A DNA stretch of 64,000 nt from Aeromonas fluvialis (GTDB taxonomy: Bacteria > Pseudomonadota > Gammaproteobacteria > Enterobacterales > Aeromonadaceae): positions 62,001 to 126,000 of the forward strand of contig NZ_CDBO01000074.1 in NCBI RefSeq assembly GCF_000819885.1, written 5' to 3'. The translations under genes were made by a program, and so were the position numbers. Under the pieces are notes generated by a model that worked only from the letters and a program-made list of their open reading frames with translations, did no database searches and was not told where the DNA came from. Below, piece by piece: positions 11,163-21,704 of this stretch (its first letter is position 1; the number at the start of each line of letters is the position of its first letter).

Positions 11163-11210
11163 CAGGGGTTAAATTGAATAGGGAGCAAAGGCTCCCTGTT
11201 CGAACCCCTG
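11163..11210. repeat. Nested inverted repeats between yciK and a LysR gene
   Basis: The outer arms CAGGGGTT (11163-11170) and AACCCCTG (11203-11210) enclose an inner hairpin GGGAGC-AAAG-GCTCCC (11181-11196). There is no T-run. It could be a terminator/attenuator or a protein site just upstream of the regulator start at 11239. Confidence 0.5.
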
Positions 11211-11238
11211 ACCATCCTATCTCCAATCAGGTTGAACT

Positions 11239-12153
11239 ATGTTTCGTCCCAAGAGCACGTTTGAGCAATGGCGGATCTTTCAGGCGGTGGTTGACTGCGG
11301 CGGCTACGCCCAGGCGGCCGAGGCGCTGAACAAGAGCCAGTCCTCCCTCAACCATGCGGTTGCGAAGCTGCAGCAGAGTTTGGGCGTGCCCTTGCTGGAG
11401 GTGCGCGGCCGCAAGGCGGTGCTGACCCCGGCGGGCGAGATCTTCCTCAAGCGGGCTCGTCAGTTGAGCCAGCAGGTGGAGGAGCTGGAGAATCTGGCCA
11501 ACAACCTGGAGCGGCAGTGGGAGCCGCAGATCAACCTCTATGTTTCGGCGTTGCAGCCAAGGGATCGCCTCTATCGGGCGCTGGCCAGCTTCTATCCCCG
11601 CAGCCGGGGTTGCCGGGTCAACCTGCACGAACGCATTCACTGCCACTTCAGCGCCCTGCAACCGGGGGATCTGATGCTCTCCCAGCACCTTCCCGGCGAT
11701 CGCACCGGCCTGTTGCTGGACGAGGTGTGCCTGCTGCCCCTCTGCGCCGCCAACCATCCGCTGGCACAGGAGAAGGGGGCAATCCGCAGCGATATGCTGG
11801 CCGGCCACAACCAGATCAGCCTCCATCCCCCCATTCACCGCTCGGTGGACTGGAACGATGCGGATGACACCGGCTGGAAGGCGACCCACTACCACGAAGT
11901 GCTCGCCATGCTGCGCCTCGGCCTCGGCTATGCCTGGCTGCCCCGCCATCTGGTAGAGCGGGAGCTGGCGGAAGGTTCACTCATACAGCTGGATCTGGAA
12001 AGCGGCAACGAGCGCCACCTCTATACCTACCTGCTGACCCTCTCCCCCGAATCCCTCGGCCCCGCGACCGAGCTGCTGCTGCGCTGCCTGCGCAACGAAT
12101 ATCAGGGCGGATCAGCACCGCTCCCGCACGCCCAGCCCCGGCACGATAAATAA
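11239..12153 (+). CDS. LysR-family transcriptional regulator
   Basis: 304 residues: an N-terminal winged helix-turn-helix (about 1-65; GGYAQAAEALNKSQSSLNHAVAKLQQ) and a C-terminal effector domain. AGG lies 8 bases before the ATG. It converges on a sugar-efflux-type MFS gene (16 bp between stops) and follows yciK in the same direction, so its target is not evident from context. The tail HAQPRHDK is short and basic. Confidence 0.88.
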   Translation: MFRPKSTFEQWRIFQAVVDCGGYAQAAEALNKSQSSLNHAVAKLQQSLGVPLLEVRGRKAVLTPAGEIFLKRARQLSQQVEELENLANNLERQWEPQINLYVSALQPRDRLYRALASFYPRSRGCRVNLHERIHCHFSALQPGDLMLSQHLPGDRTGLLLDEVCLLPLCAANHPLAQEKGAIRSDMLAGHNQISLHPPIHRSVDWNDADDTGWKATHYHEVLAMLRLGLGYAWLPRHLVERELAEGSLIQLDLESGNERHLYTYLLTLSPESLGPATELLLRCLRNEYQGGSAPLPHAQPRHDK

Positions 12154-12168
12154 CAGCCAGATCCCCCG

Positions 12169-13341
12169 TCAGACGTTGGGCACCCGCCAGCTGGCGGCCA
12201 GTGCCACCAGTGCCAATCCCAGCGCCACCATAAAGACCCCGTGGAAACTCCACACCTCCGCCACCACACCGGCGATGGCCCCTGCCATGATGGAGCCGGT
12301 GCGGATACTGTTGGCAAACAGGGTGGTCGCCACCCCGGCCCGCCCCGGCATCAGATCCTGAAAGTAAGACATGCCGATCCCCGCCACGATACCGATGAAG
12401 ATGGCGTTGAACAGCTGCAAGGCGATCAGGGCGTATTGGTCGGTGAGGGTCACCAGACCTGTGTAAAAAGCCGCGCCAGCCAGCACCGCCAGCAACATCA
12501 TGGGGCGCTTGCCAAAGCGCGCCGTGTAATAACCCGCCAGCAGCATGAAGGGGATCTCCAGCGCCGCCGCCGTGCCCATCAGGATACCGGCAAGCTTCTC
12601 ATCCATCCCCAGTTCACGAGTGATGTAGAGCGGCATATTGATGAGGTACATGCTGTTGCAGGTCCACATCAGGGTGGAGGCGATAAAGAGCGCCCGCACC
12701 GCTGGATCCCGCCAGCTGCTGACCCGCTCGGTCTCTTCAGCCATCTTGGGCAAAGGCAGAGAGGGCAGCCAGCGCCACACCACCAGGGCGCAGAGCAGGT
12801 AGGCCAGTGCCGAAGCCAGGTACATCAGCTCGAAACCGTAGCCGATGGCCAGCGCGAAGGCGATGGGCGGGCCTATGACCCAGGCCAGCGAAAATTGAGC
12901 CCGCATCACCGAGCTGAACATGTCCGCCCGCCGGTTGCGGCTGTCGGAATACTCCCGCGCCAGCGCAAACAACTGGGGACTGGCCGTGGCCGCCAGCGCA
13001 GCCAGCATCACCCCCAGACTCGCCAACAGCCAGTAGTTGCGGTTCCAGGCAAACAGCACGGAGAGCGCTACCCCGGCAAAGCAGCAGCGCAGGATCAGTC
13101 GCTTGCGATCCCCCTTGTTGTCGGAGCGATGACCCAGCCACTGGCTGACCAGAATGCCCACCACCGCATTGATGGTATAGAAGAGCCCGACCAGAAAGGG
13201 GCGCACCTGCACCTCTTCGGCCAGAAACAGACTTAAGGTAGGCACCTGCAGTGCCACCGCGACGCCGGTCATAAAGGTCACGGCAAAAAATGAAAGAGAG
13301 ACGGGGTCCGGGCGTTTGACCGCCGCTATCGACAAGCTCAT
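12169..13341 (-). CDS. MFS sugar efflux transporter, Set family
   Basis: 390-residue twelve-helix MFS protein. It resembles SetA/SetB sugar efflux transporters: GHRSDNKGDRKRLILRC in the first cytoplasmic loop, QLFALAREYSD after TM4, and a central loop near residue 200. In E. coli these export glucose, lactose and some glycosides. It is divergently arranged with a MalY/PatB-type gene across 182 bp. Substrate specificity cannot be read from the sequence. Confidence 0.8.
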   Translation of the reverse strand: MSLSIAAVKRPDPVSLSFFAVTFMTGVAVALQVPTLSLFLAEEVQVRPFLVGLFYTINAVVGILVSQWLGHRSDNKGDRKRLILRCCFAGVALSVLFAWNRNYWLLASLGVMLAALAATASPQLFALAREYSDSRNRRADMFSSVMRAQFSLAWVIGPPIAFALAIGYGFELMYLASALAYLLCALVVWRWLPSLPLPKMAEETERVSSWRDPAVRALFIASTLMWTCNSMYLINMPLYITRELGMDEKLAGILMGTAAALEIPFMLLAGYYTARFGKRPMMLLAVLAGAAFYTGLVTLTDQYALIALQLFNAIFIGIVAGIGMSYFQDLMPGRAGVATTLFANSIRTGSIMAGAIAGVVAEVWSFHGVFMVALGLALVALAASWRVPNV

Positions 13342-13523
13342 AGGGTTACCACTGATTGGAAGGACGATACGGGCTAACGGGCGGCAGCCGTATGAAAATT
13401 CGGCGCTTATCTTATGTCACTATCAAGAGCAGGCTCAAGGATGACATAAGCGGGTGTGCGCCTTGCGAGGGAGGCCGCGACCCCGTAGAGTGAAAGCCCA
13501 TCCTGCCAGCACAAGGAGTTCGC

Positions 13524-14669
13524 ATGTTTGATTTTGATCAGGAAGTAGACCGCAGTGGCACCATGAGCCTGAAATGGGACAAGTACAAGGGTCAGGATGT
13601 GCTGCCCATGTGGGTTGCCGATACCGACTTTGTCTCCCCCCCGTCCGTGATTGAGGCGTTGACCCAACGGGTTGCCCACGGCATTTTCGGCTATTCACGT
13701 CCCTCGCCGCGCCTGATTGAACTCATTATCGAACGGATGGCGACCCGCTATGGCTGGACCATCGAGCCCGAATGGCTGGTGTTCCTGCCCGGCGTGGTAC
13801 CGGGGCTCAACCTCGCCTGCAAGGCGTGGAGCCAGCATGGCCGCGGTATCATCACTCCCAAGCCGGTCTATTACCCCTTCCTGCAGGCGCCGGGCTTCAA
13901 TGATCGTCCCCTGCTCACCGTGCCGATGATTGAAGAAGCCGGTCGCTGGGTGCTGGATCTGGCAGAGCTGGAGCGTCAGGCCCCCGCCGCAGATCTGCTG
14001 CTGCTCTGCAACCCGCACAACCCGGGCGGCACCATCTTCACCCGTGACGAGCTGCTGGCCATCGATGCCATCGCCGCCCGCCACCACCTTGTGATCTGCT
14101 CCGATGAAATCCACTGTGATCTGCTGCTGGATAAGAACGCCCGCCATATTCCCTACGGCACCATCAGTGAAGAAGCTGCCGAGCGCTGCGCGGTGATGAT
14201 GGCCCCGAGCAAGACCTTCAATATCGCCGGTCTCTGCTGCTCCTTCGCCATCATCCCCAACGCCCGTCTGCGCTTCAGGCTGCAGCAGGCGATGCGCGGC
14301 ATCAGCGCCGACGTCAACCTGCTGGGCTTTGTCGCCGCCGAAGCGGCCTATGAGGGTGGCGAACAGTGGCTGACCGAGCAACTCGACTATCTGGCGGCCA
14401 ATCTGGCCCTGATCCAGCAGGCGGTGGCACGCTGGCCCGGCGTCAAGCTGGCCAACCATCAGGCGACGTATCTGGCCTGGATCGATGTGAGCACCCTTGG
14501 CCTTGCCGATCCCGTCGCCTTCTTCGAGCAGGCCGGGGTCGGACTATCGCCCGGTGCCCAGTTTGGCGACGGCCAGTTCGTGCGGCTCAACTTCGGCTGT
14601 ACCAGGGCACGACTGATCGAGGCGCTGGCGCGGATGGAGCGGGCCATCCTCGGCCACAGCAAATCGTAA
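13524..14669 (+). CDS. MalY/PatB-family PLP-dependent C-S lyase
   Basis: 381-residue fold-type I aminotransferase-like enzyme of the cystathionine beta-lyase group. PLP contacts are N163 (CNPHNPGG), D194 (CSDEIH) and the Schiff-base lysine K230 (APSKTFN). Family members cleave cystathionine or other S-conjugates to thiol, pyruvate and ammonia; E. coli MalY also represses the maltose system. The start has AAGGAG upstream. It is followed by a terminator, so it is probably monocistronic. Confidence 0.87.
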   Translation: MFDFDQEVDRSGTMSLKWDKYKGQDVLPMWVADTDFVSPPSVIEALTQRVAHGIFGYSRPSPRLIELIIERMATRYGWTIEPEWLVFLPGVVPGLNLACKAWSQHGRGIITPKPVYYPFLQAPGFNDRPLLTVPMIEEAGRWVLDLAELERQAPAADLLLLCNPHNPGGTIFTRDELLAIDAIAARHHLVICSDEIHCDLLLDKNARHIPYGTISEEAAERCAVMMAPSKTFNIAGLCCSFAIIPNARLRFRLQQAMRGISADVNLLGFVAAEAAYEGGEQWLTEQLDYLAANLALIQQAVARWPGVKLANHQATYLAWIDVSTLGLADPVAFFEQAGVGLSPGAQFGDGQFVRLNFGCTRARLIEALARMERAILGHSKS

Positions 14670-14681
14670 TCAACCGGTAGC

Positions 14682-14706
14682 GGGATGGGTGCGCCCATCC
14701 CTTTTT
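14682..14706 (+). terminator. Terminator after the MalY/PatB gene
   Basis: GGGATGGG-TGCG-CCCATCCC followed by TTTTT. It lies only 36 bp before the TAXI gene, which therefore needs its own promoter or readthrough. Confidence 0.85.
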
Positions 14707-14742
14707 CCCTGTGTCATCAGCCAGCGGTCAACTCAGTCAACT

Positions 14743-15945
14743 ATGTCTTTACGGATCTTGCGTCACCTTCTGCTCCCCCTCTGTGCACTCTCTGCACTGA
14801 CCCCTCTCGGCAGTCAGGCGCTGACTATCGGAACGGGCCCGCTCAACGGGGTCTACTACCCGACCGGTGGCGCCATCTGCCGGATACTCAATACCGACCA
14901 TGCCCTGCACGGGGACAGTTGCACCGTGCAGAGTACCCGTGGCTCGATGGCCAATCTCAAGGCGCTCGGCAAGGGGGACGTACAGCTGGCACTGGTGCAG
15001 TCCGATGTGTTGCACCACGCCCTGCAAGGCACCGGCCCCTTCAGCGGGCAGGGAGCCAACAATGAACTACGCAGTCTGTTTCGCCTCTATCAGGAGTCGC
15101 TGACCCTGCTGGCCGCCCCCGATAGCGGTATCACTACCCTGGCGGATATCGAGGGGAAACGGGTCTATCCGGGCGACAGCGGCGCCGGTGAGCAGATCAC
15201 AAGTCTGGCCCTGATGGCGGCCATGGGATGGCAAGCCGGGCAGTTTGCTGCCTATCAACTCAAATCGAACAGCGAACCGCTGGAAGGGCTGTGCGATGGC
15301 TCGCTGGATGCCGCGTTTGTGGTGGCCGGTCACCCCAATCAGGCAGTCGGCGATCTGATCAGCCGTTGCAAGGTGCGCCTGATCCCCATCGAAGGGGATC
15401 AGATCGACAAGCTGCTCAAGCTACACCCCTACTACCAGCGCAGTCACATCGCCGCCAACCTCTATCCGGGGCAGACGGCCTCCATCAACAATATCGGGAT
15501 GAGTGCCGAACTGGTGGCGCTGGCCAGCCTGCCGGATCCCATCGTCCGTACCGTGCGCGATACCCTGCTGACCAGGGCCAAACAGTTCAGTCGGCTGCAT
15601 CCTGCCTTGAGCAAGATCACCGTGGGTCGTCTGCAGGCGCAGACCGAGCTGCCCCTCCATGCGGGGATGTCGGATCTGCCGCCAGCGCCCTTGCCTCTGA
15701 CCCCCGAGCAATTAACACCTGAGCCATCGACCTCAGATACGGCACCAACGGCAGAGCAGGTGAGTACCGCCAACGGGACGACAACGCCCCCTGAGGCCCC
15801 CTCCGACGCGACCTCGACCAGCCGTGACCCGGTGGCGATAGACGCCACAGAGACCACCCCCTTACCCGAAAATGCGCCCAAGGTCGCCCCCGAGCTGCCG
15901 CAAAGCGCCTCTGCGGCAACTGCGCCGCAAGAGCAGGCAATCTAG
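14743..15945 (+). CDS. TAXI-family TRAP solute-binding protein, early amber stop
   Basis: Periplasmic binding protein of the TAXI type: signal peptide MSLRILRHLLLPLCALSALT ending near SQA, then the typical LTIGTGPLNGVYYPTGGAICR. A binding domain runs to about residue 310 and a P/T/A/S-rich tail follows. The stop is TAG (15943-15945), yet the same frame continues for 32 codons with the same tail composition (PASSAVTGETPQQDK...) to TGA at 16042-16044. A CAG-to-TAG change is the simplest explanation, giving 400 rather than 433 residues. No TRAP permease gene is adjacent. The start at 14743 gives the signal peptide; no good ribosome site is seen. Confidence 0.8.
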   Translation: MSLRILRHLLLPLCALSALTPLGSQALTIGTGPLNGVYYPTGGAICRILNTDHALHGDSCTVQSTRGSMANLKALGKGDVQLALVQSDVLHHALQGTGPFSGQGANNELRSLFRLYQESLTLLAAPDSGITTLADIEGKRVYPGDSGAGEQITSLALMAAMGWQAGQFAAYQLKSNSEPLEGLCDGSLDAAFVVAGHPNQAVGDLISRCKVRLIPIEGDQIDKLLKLHPYYQRSHIAANLYPGQTASINNIGMSAELVALASLPDPIVRTVRDTLLTRAKQFSRLHPALSKITVGRLQAQTELPLHAGMSDLPPAPLPLTPEQLTPEPSTSDTAPTAEQVSTANGTTTPPEAPSDATSTSRDPVAIDATETTPLPENAPKVAPELPQSASAATAPQEQAI

Positions 15946-16066
15946 CCTGCCAGCAGCGCGGTGACTGGCGAAACCCCGCAGCAGGATAAAACCGACACGC
16001 CTCCCGCCCCTGCCACCAGCGCAGCCACACCGCTGCAACCCTGAGTGGTCAGCTCCCACAAACGCA

Positions 16067-16090
16067 TCAGGGCAGCCTCGGCTGCCCTGA
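16067..16090 (+). terminator. Terminator-like hairpin after the TAXI gene
   Basis: TCAGGGCAGCC-TC-GGCTGCCCTGA followed by TTATT. It lies 22 bases beyond the extended TGA stop at 16044, which fits a gene that originally ended there. Confidence 0.7.
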
Positions 16091-16168
16091 TTATTGATAT
16101 GCGCTCGATAGTGGCGCAATTGATGGCGGCTTAGTCACCCCGATAGGCCTGCTCACCTTGCCGCCCCG

Positions 16169-17083
16169 CTACGGCTCCATCACCCGGGTCAGATAGGGGT
16201 TGGGCTTCTGGATCTCCTCCTCCACCCAGTGCAGCAACTGCTTGATGGCCCGCGACAACACCTGATTCTGGCGCACCACGTAGCCCAGACTGGTACCGGG
16301 AAAGTCGCCGAGGCTGGTGACCGGCGCGGTGAGGTTGAGGCGCGGATGCAGGGAGAAGTCCGGCACGATGGCGACACCAAAGCCCGCCTCGGCCCAATCC
16401 AGCTGGGCATCGACGCTGCCCACCTCCATGATGCGACAGGGGGGCAAGGCCAGCAACGGCAGGGAAGGGTCGATCAGCGCTCGGGTGCGGGTGTCGTGAC
16501 CGAGCAGGATCAGGGTCGGCTCGTCGAGGGGGTCGCTCTCTCCCGCCACTGCTCGCACCTGCCAGCGGGCGAGGCCATGACCCAGCGCGCACCAAGTCAC
16601 CTGTTGCAGCTCGGTATAGAAGAGCGGCTCGCTGCGCTTTTGCGCCATGACAAAACCCAGATCCGCCTTACCCGCCTTGACCAGTTCGGCAGCCTGATCC
16701 GACGTGGTGTTGAACAGGGTTAGGTCGATGCCGGGGAACTCCCGCTTGAAGCGCTGGAACGGCTGGATCAGCAGCAGGCGGGAGATGATGTCGCTGGCGG
16801 CGATGGCCAGCGTCCCCTGACTGAGCTGGTTGAGGGCATTGAGGTCGGACTGGCAGAGCTGCAGTTCGGCGATGGTGCGCTCGGCACTTTGCAGCAGCCG
16901 CTCCCCCGCCTGAGTCAGGCGAAACGGGCTGCGCTCAATCAACCGCACCCGGGTCGCCTGCTCCAGCCGCTTGATATGCAGGCTCACATTGGGCTGGGTC
17001 ATGTGCAGCTCGGTGGCGGTCTGGCCAAAATGTTGCAATCGGGCCAGGGTGACAAAGGTTTGCAGCCAGTGAATGTCCAGCAT
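16169..17083 (-). CDS. LysR-family regulator, likely controls the divergent purA paralogue
   Basis: 304 residues with an N-terminal HTH (HFGQTATELHMTQPNVSLHIKRLEQ, about residues 18-42) and an effector-binding domain. It is divergent from the purA-like gene, with 170 bp between starts that contains a TTATC-N11-GATAA site. Such divergent pairing commonly reflects control of the neighbour plus autoregulation. The inducer is unknown. Confidence 0.88.
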   Translation of the reverse strand: MLDIHWLQTFVTLARLQHFGQTATELHMTQPNVSLHIKRLEQATRVRLIERSPFRLTQAGERLLQSAERTIAELQLCQSDLNALNQLSQGTLAIAASDIISRLLLIQPFQRFKREFPGIDLTLFNTTSDQAAELVKAGKADLGFVMAQKRSEPLFYTELQQVTWCALGHGLARWQVRAVAGESDPLDEPTLILLGHDTRTRALIDPSLPLLALPPCRIMEVGSVDAQLDWAEAGFGVAIVPDFSLHPRLNLTAPVTSLGDFPGTSLGYVVRQNQVLSRAIKQLLHWVEEEIQKPNPYLTRVMEP

Positions 17084-17169
17084 AAGAGTCCCTCAACCCG
17101 CGATGTGCGGGGCTTGCCCGGCAAAATCGGGCGACTTGCCGCTTAATTGGCCATGATTATATGGTTCTC

Positions 17170-17190
17170 TTATCAGAATTATAAAGATAA
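17170..17190. promoter_or_regulatory. LysR-type operator (T-N11-A) between lysR and purA paralogue
   Basis: Perfect interrupted palindrome TTATC (17170-17174), 11 bases, GATAA (17186-17190). It fits the T-N11-A rule of LysR regulators and sits in an AT-rich stretch 64 bp before the purA-like ATG and 87 bp from the lysR start. Confidence 0.6.
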
Positions 17191-17253
17191 TTAATTTTTC
17201 TAATCCGCATCAGGCTCATAGGATTGACGCCTAACGTCTTAGGAGAAAGAGTC

Positions 17254-18510
17254 ATGTCGTCTATCGTAGTCGTAGGTGCTAACTGGGGTGATGAAGGCAA
17301 AGGCCGCATCGTGGATTATCTGGCAGGTCAAGCTGGCGCCAGCATTCGCTTCCAGGGCGGCAACAACGCTGGCCACACCGTGGTCAACGACCTTGGCACC
17401 TTCAAGCTGCACCAGGTTCCGAGTGGCGTATTCAACCCGGATTGCCTGGTTGTGCTCGGCCCGGGCATGGTGATCAGCCCCGAGAAACTGACCGTCGAGC
17501 TCGACGAAGTCAAAGCCTCCGGCGTGACTCCGAAGCTGGCCATCTCTGACCGCGCGACCCTGTGCCTGCCGCTGCACGCACTGGAAGATACCCTGGAAGA
17601 GCAACGTCTGGGTGACGGCGCCTATGGCTCCACCCGTCAGGGCATCGCCCCTGCCTACGGCGATCGCGTGATGAAGAAAGCGATCCTGGTCGGCTGGCTG
17701 AAACAGCCGGACGTACTGGTCGATCGGATCCAGTTCATGCTGGACTGGAAACTGCCGCAGATGAAGGCTATCTACCCCTCCTTCGAATTCACCCAGACTG
17801 CCCAGGAAATGGCCGACTGGCTGCTGGAAGTCTCTGCACCCTGGATCGACGCCGTGTGCAACGTCAGCATGCCGCTCAAAGCGCTGCAGGCAGAAGGCAA
17901 GACCCTGCTGTTCGAAGCGCAGCTGGGCGCTGGCCGTGACCTCATTTACGGCGAATACCCCTGGGTGACCTCCTCCCACGTTTCTGGCGCCTACGCCGGT
18001 ATCGGTGGCGGCCTGCCGGCACTGCGTCCGGAGCGTGTCATCGCCGTGGCCAAGGCATTCAGCTCCTCTGTCGGTACCGGCACCCTGCTGACCGCCATGG
18101 AGAACCAGGACGAGTTCCGCAAGATCACCAACGAGTTCGGTGCCACCACCGGCCGTCCCCGTGATGTCGGTTACTTCGACGCTGTCGCCACCAAGAACGG
18201 TGTCGAGCTGCAAGCCGCTACCGAAGTGGCCCTGACCAAGCTGGACTGCCTGACCGGCCTGCCGGATCTGAAGATCTGCGTGGCTTACGAAGGTGCCCAC
18301 ACCGAGAACCCGATTTGGCCGCAAACCGCTGCCCTGAAGCCGGTTTACGAGCAGATGGAAAGCTGGAGCGAAGACATCAGCGGCTGCCGCAACTTCGAAG
18401 AGCTGCCGCGCGCCGCCCAGCAGTACGTGCTGCGCATCGAAGAGCTGCTCGGCGTACCGGTTCCGATGGTTTCCGTCGGCCCGGGCCGTGACGAGATGAT
18501 CCTGCGCTAA
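17254..18510 (+). CDS. purA: Divergent adenylosuccinate synthetase paralogue (PurA2)
   Basis: 418-residue PurA-fold enzyme. Canonical PurA couples GTP hydrolysis to condensation of IMP with aspartate. Kept here: P-loop WGDEGKG (11-17, catalytic D13), H41 in NNAGHT, and the guanine motif TKLD (328-331). Changed: the IMP loop reads STRQGIAP (126-133) instead of TTGRGIGP, the EGAQG signature reads EAQLG (221-225), and the aspartate loop reads ATTGRPRDVG (297-306) instead of ATTGRRRRTG. This is the 'second PurA' type known from Vibrio-like genomes; the housekeeping gene should be elsewhere. AGGAGA lies 8 bases before the ATG, and upstream frame has no homology. The substrate may differ from IMP. 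Confidence 0.88.
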   Translation: MSSIVVVGANWGDEGKGRIVDYLAGQAGASIRFQGGNNAGHTVVNDLGTFKLHQVPSGVFNPDCLVVLGPGMVISPEKLTVELDEVKASGVTPKLAISDRATLCLPLHALEDTLEEQRLGDGAYGSTRQGIAPAYGDRVMKKAILVGWLKQPDVLVDRIQFMLDWKLPQMKAIYPSFEFTQTAQEMADWLLEVSAPWIDAVCNVSMPLKALQAEGKTLLFEAQLGAGRDLIYGEYPWVTSSHVSGAYAGIGGGLPALRPERVIAVAKAFSSSVGTGTLLTAMENQDEFRKITNEFGATTGRPRDVGYFDAVATKNGVELQAATEVALTKLDCLTGLPDLKICVAYEGAHTENPIWPQTAALKPVYEQMESWSEDISGCRNFEELPRAAQQYVLRIEELLGVPVPMVSVGPGRDEMILR

Positions 18511-18532
18511 GACGCACCTCTTATCGTCAAAC

Positions 18533-18566
18533 AAAAACCGGCATCCATGTGATGCCGGTTTTTTTT
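18533..18566 (+). terminator. Terminator of the purA paralogue
   Basis: CCGGCAT/ATGCCGG stem (18538-18558) followed by eight T residues, 22 bases after the stop. Confidence 0.9.
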
Positions 18567-18671
18567 GTAGCTATGGCGGGGTTGCTGACAACTCACCAAT
18601 CCAAGCTCCTTCATCAACTTGGTGGCACGATAACGACTCAGCGCTATACCCCGCTTCGTGACGATACCGGC
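18561..18671 (-). mobile_element. IS3-family transposase OrfB fragment
   Basis: On the minus strand the frame reads GIVTKRGIALSRYRATKLMKELGLVSCQ and ends near PRHSYKK. This is the helix-turn-helix start region of IS3-family OrfB transposases. Only about 37 residues remain. The fragment abuts the ISL3 remnant at about 18671 and runs into the purA paralogue's terminator. Confidence 0.65.
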
Positions 18672-19380
18672 GATGCCACCGTCATCATGGATGCCGAGCG
18701 CACTCGCGTACTGTGAGTGGGAAAGGGCAACAGCCGTAAGGCCACGGCCTTTCTTCGAGCAACTCGGCGAGCGGTGCAAGCAGATCGAGGCGGTGGCGAT
18801 GGACATGAACACCGCCTTCGATCTGGAGGTGAAGCAGCACGGCCCTCAGGCCGAGGTGGTGTACGACCTGTTCCATGTCGTGGCCCGTTATGGTCGCGAC
18901 GTGATTGACCGCATTCGGGTCGCTCAGGCTAACGCACTGGGCCATGACAAACCCGCCCGCAAGGTGATGAAGCAGAGTCGTTGGCTGCTCCTGCGTAACC
19001 GGGATAATCTCAACGCTGGGCAGGTGGTGCAGTTGCAGGAGCTACTGGCCGCCAATCAACCACTGGCCACGGTTTACGTGCTCAAGGACGCCCTGAAAGA
19101 GATCTGGTATGCCCCGAGCGTGCGTGAAGGCTGGCGACGCTGGAGGAGTTGGTTACGGCATGCGCGGGACAGTGAACTGGCCCCGCTGCAACGTTTTGCC
19201 CGCAACCTCAAACGCTACGCCAGAGGGATCCTCGCCAGTGCTCGCTTCCATATGCATACCAGCCTGCTGGAAGGGGTGAACAACCACATCAAGGTGATCA
19301 AGCGGATGGCCTATGGCTTCAGGGACTCGGACTACTTCTTCCTGAAAATCAAGGCTGCCTTCCCCGGAAAAGCGCGATGA
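18672..19380 (+). mobile_element. ISL3-family transposase remnant
   Basis: Starts mid-protein at DATVIMDAERTRVL. A TGA then stands where the family has Trp (before VGKGNSRKA), and a frameshift follows near 18740. The long open part (ERCKQIEAVAMDMN ... YDLFHVVARYG ... GVNNHIKVIKRMAYGF) keeps the C-terminal DDE domain to the natural end KAAFPGKAR. The N-terminal zinc-finger/HTH region is gone. The element is dead; no intact terminal repeats or target duplication were recognised. Confidence 0.8.
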
Positions 19381-19408
19381 ACCCAAAAAATGGTGATTGC
19401 GGGGGAAT

Positions 19409-19439
19409 AAAAAAAACCGGCACGAATGCCGGTTTTTTT
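19409..19439 (-). terminator. Terminator of ligA
   Basis: CCGGCA-CGAA-TGCCGG stem flanked by A- and T-runs, 15 bases beyond the ligA stop. Its arms closely resemble the purA-paralogue terminator on the other side of the IS debris. Confidence 0.85.
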
Positions 19440-19454
19440 ATCAGAGAGACGAAC

Positions 19455-21683
<2,229 letters not shown>

Positions 21684-21704
21684 TCACTCGACCCGCATGG
21701 CGTA

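Noticed and set aside
11181-11210. A tRNA fragment or attachment site near TTCGAAC
   Set aside because: The flanking bases do not form a T-stem, and no acceptor or anticodon arm is present.
7363-15945. Genome-wide amber recoding suggested by two in-frame TAG codons
   Set aside because: astB, smc, the diguanylate cyclase and anmK also end in TAG without meaningful extensions, so TAG acts as an ordinary stop here.
17254-18510. Reading the PurA paralogue as a phage-type PurZ (diaminopurine synthesis)
   Set aside because: The catalytic aspartate of WGDEGKG is kept, length is PurA-like, and there is no phage context or partner gene.
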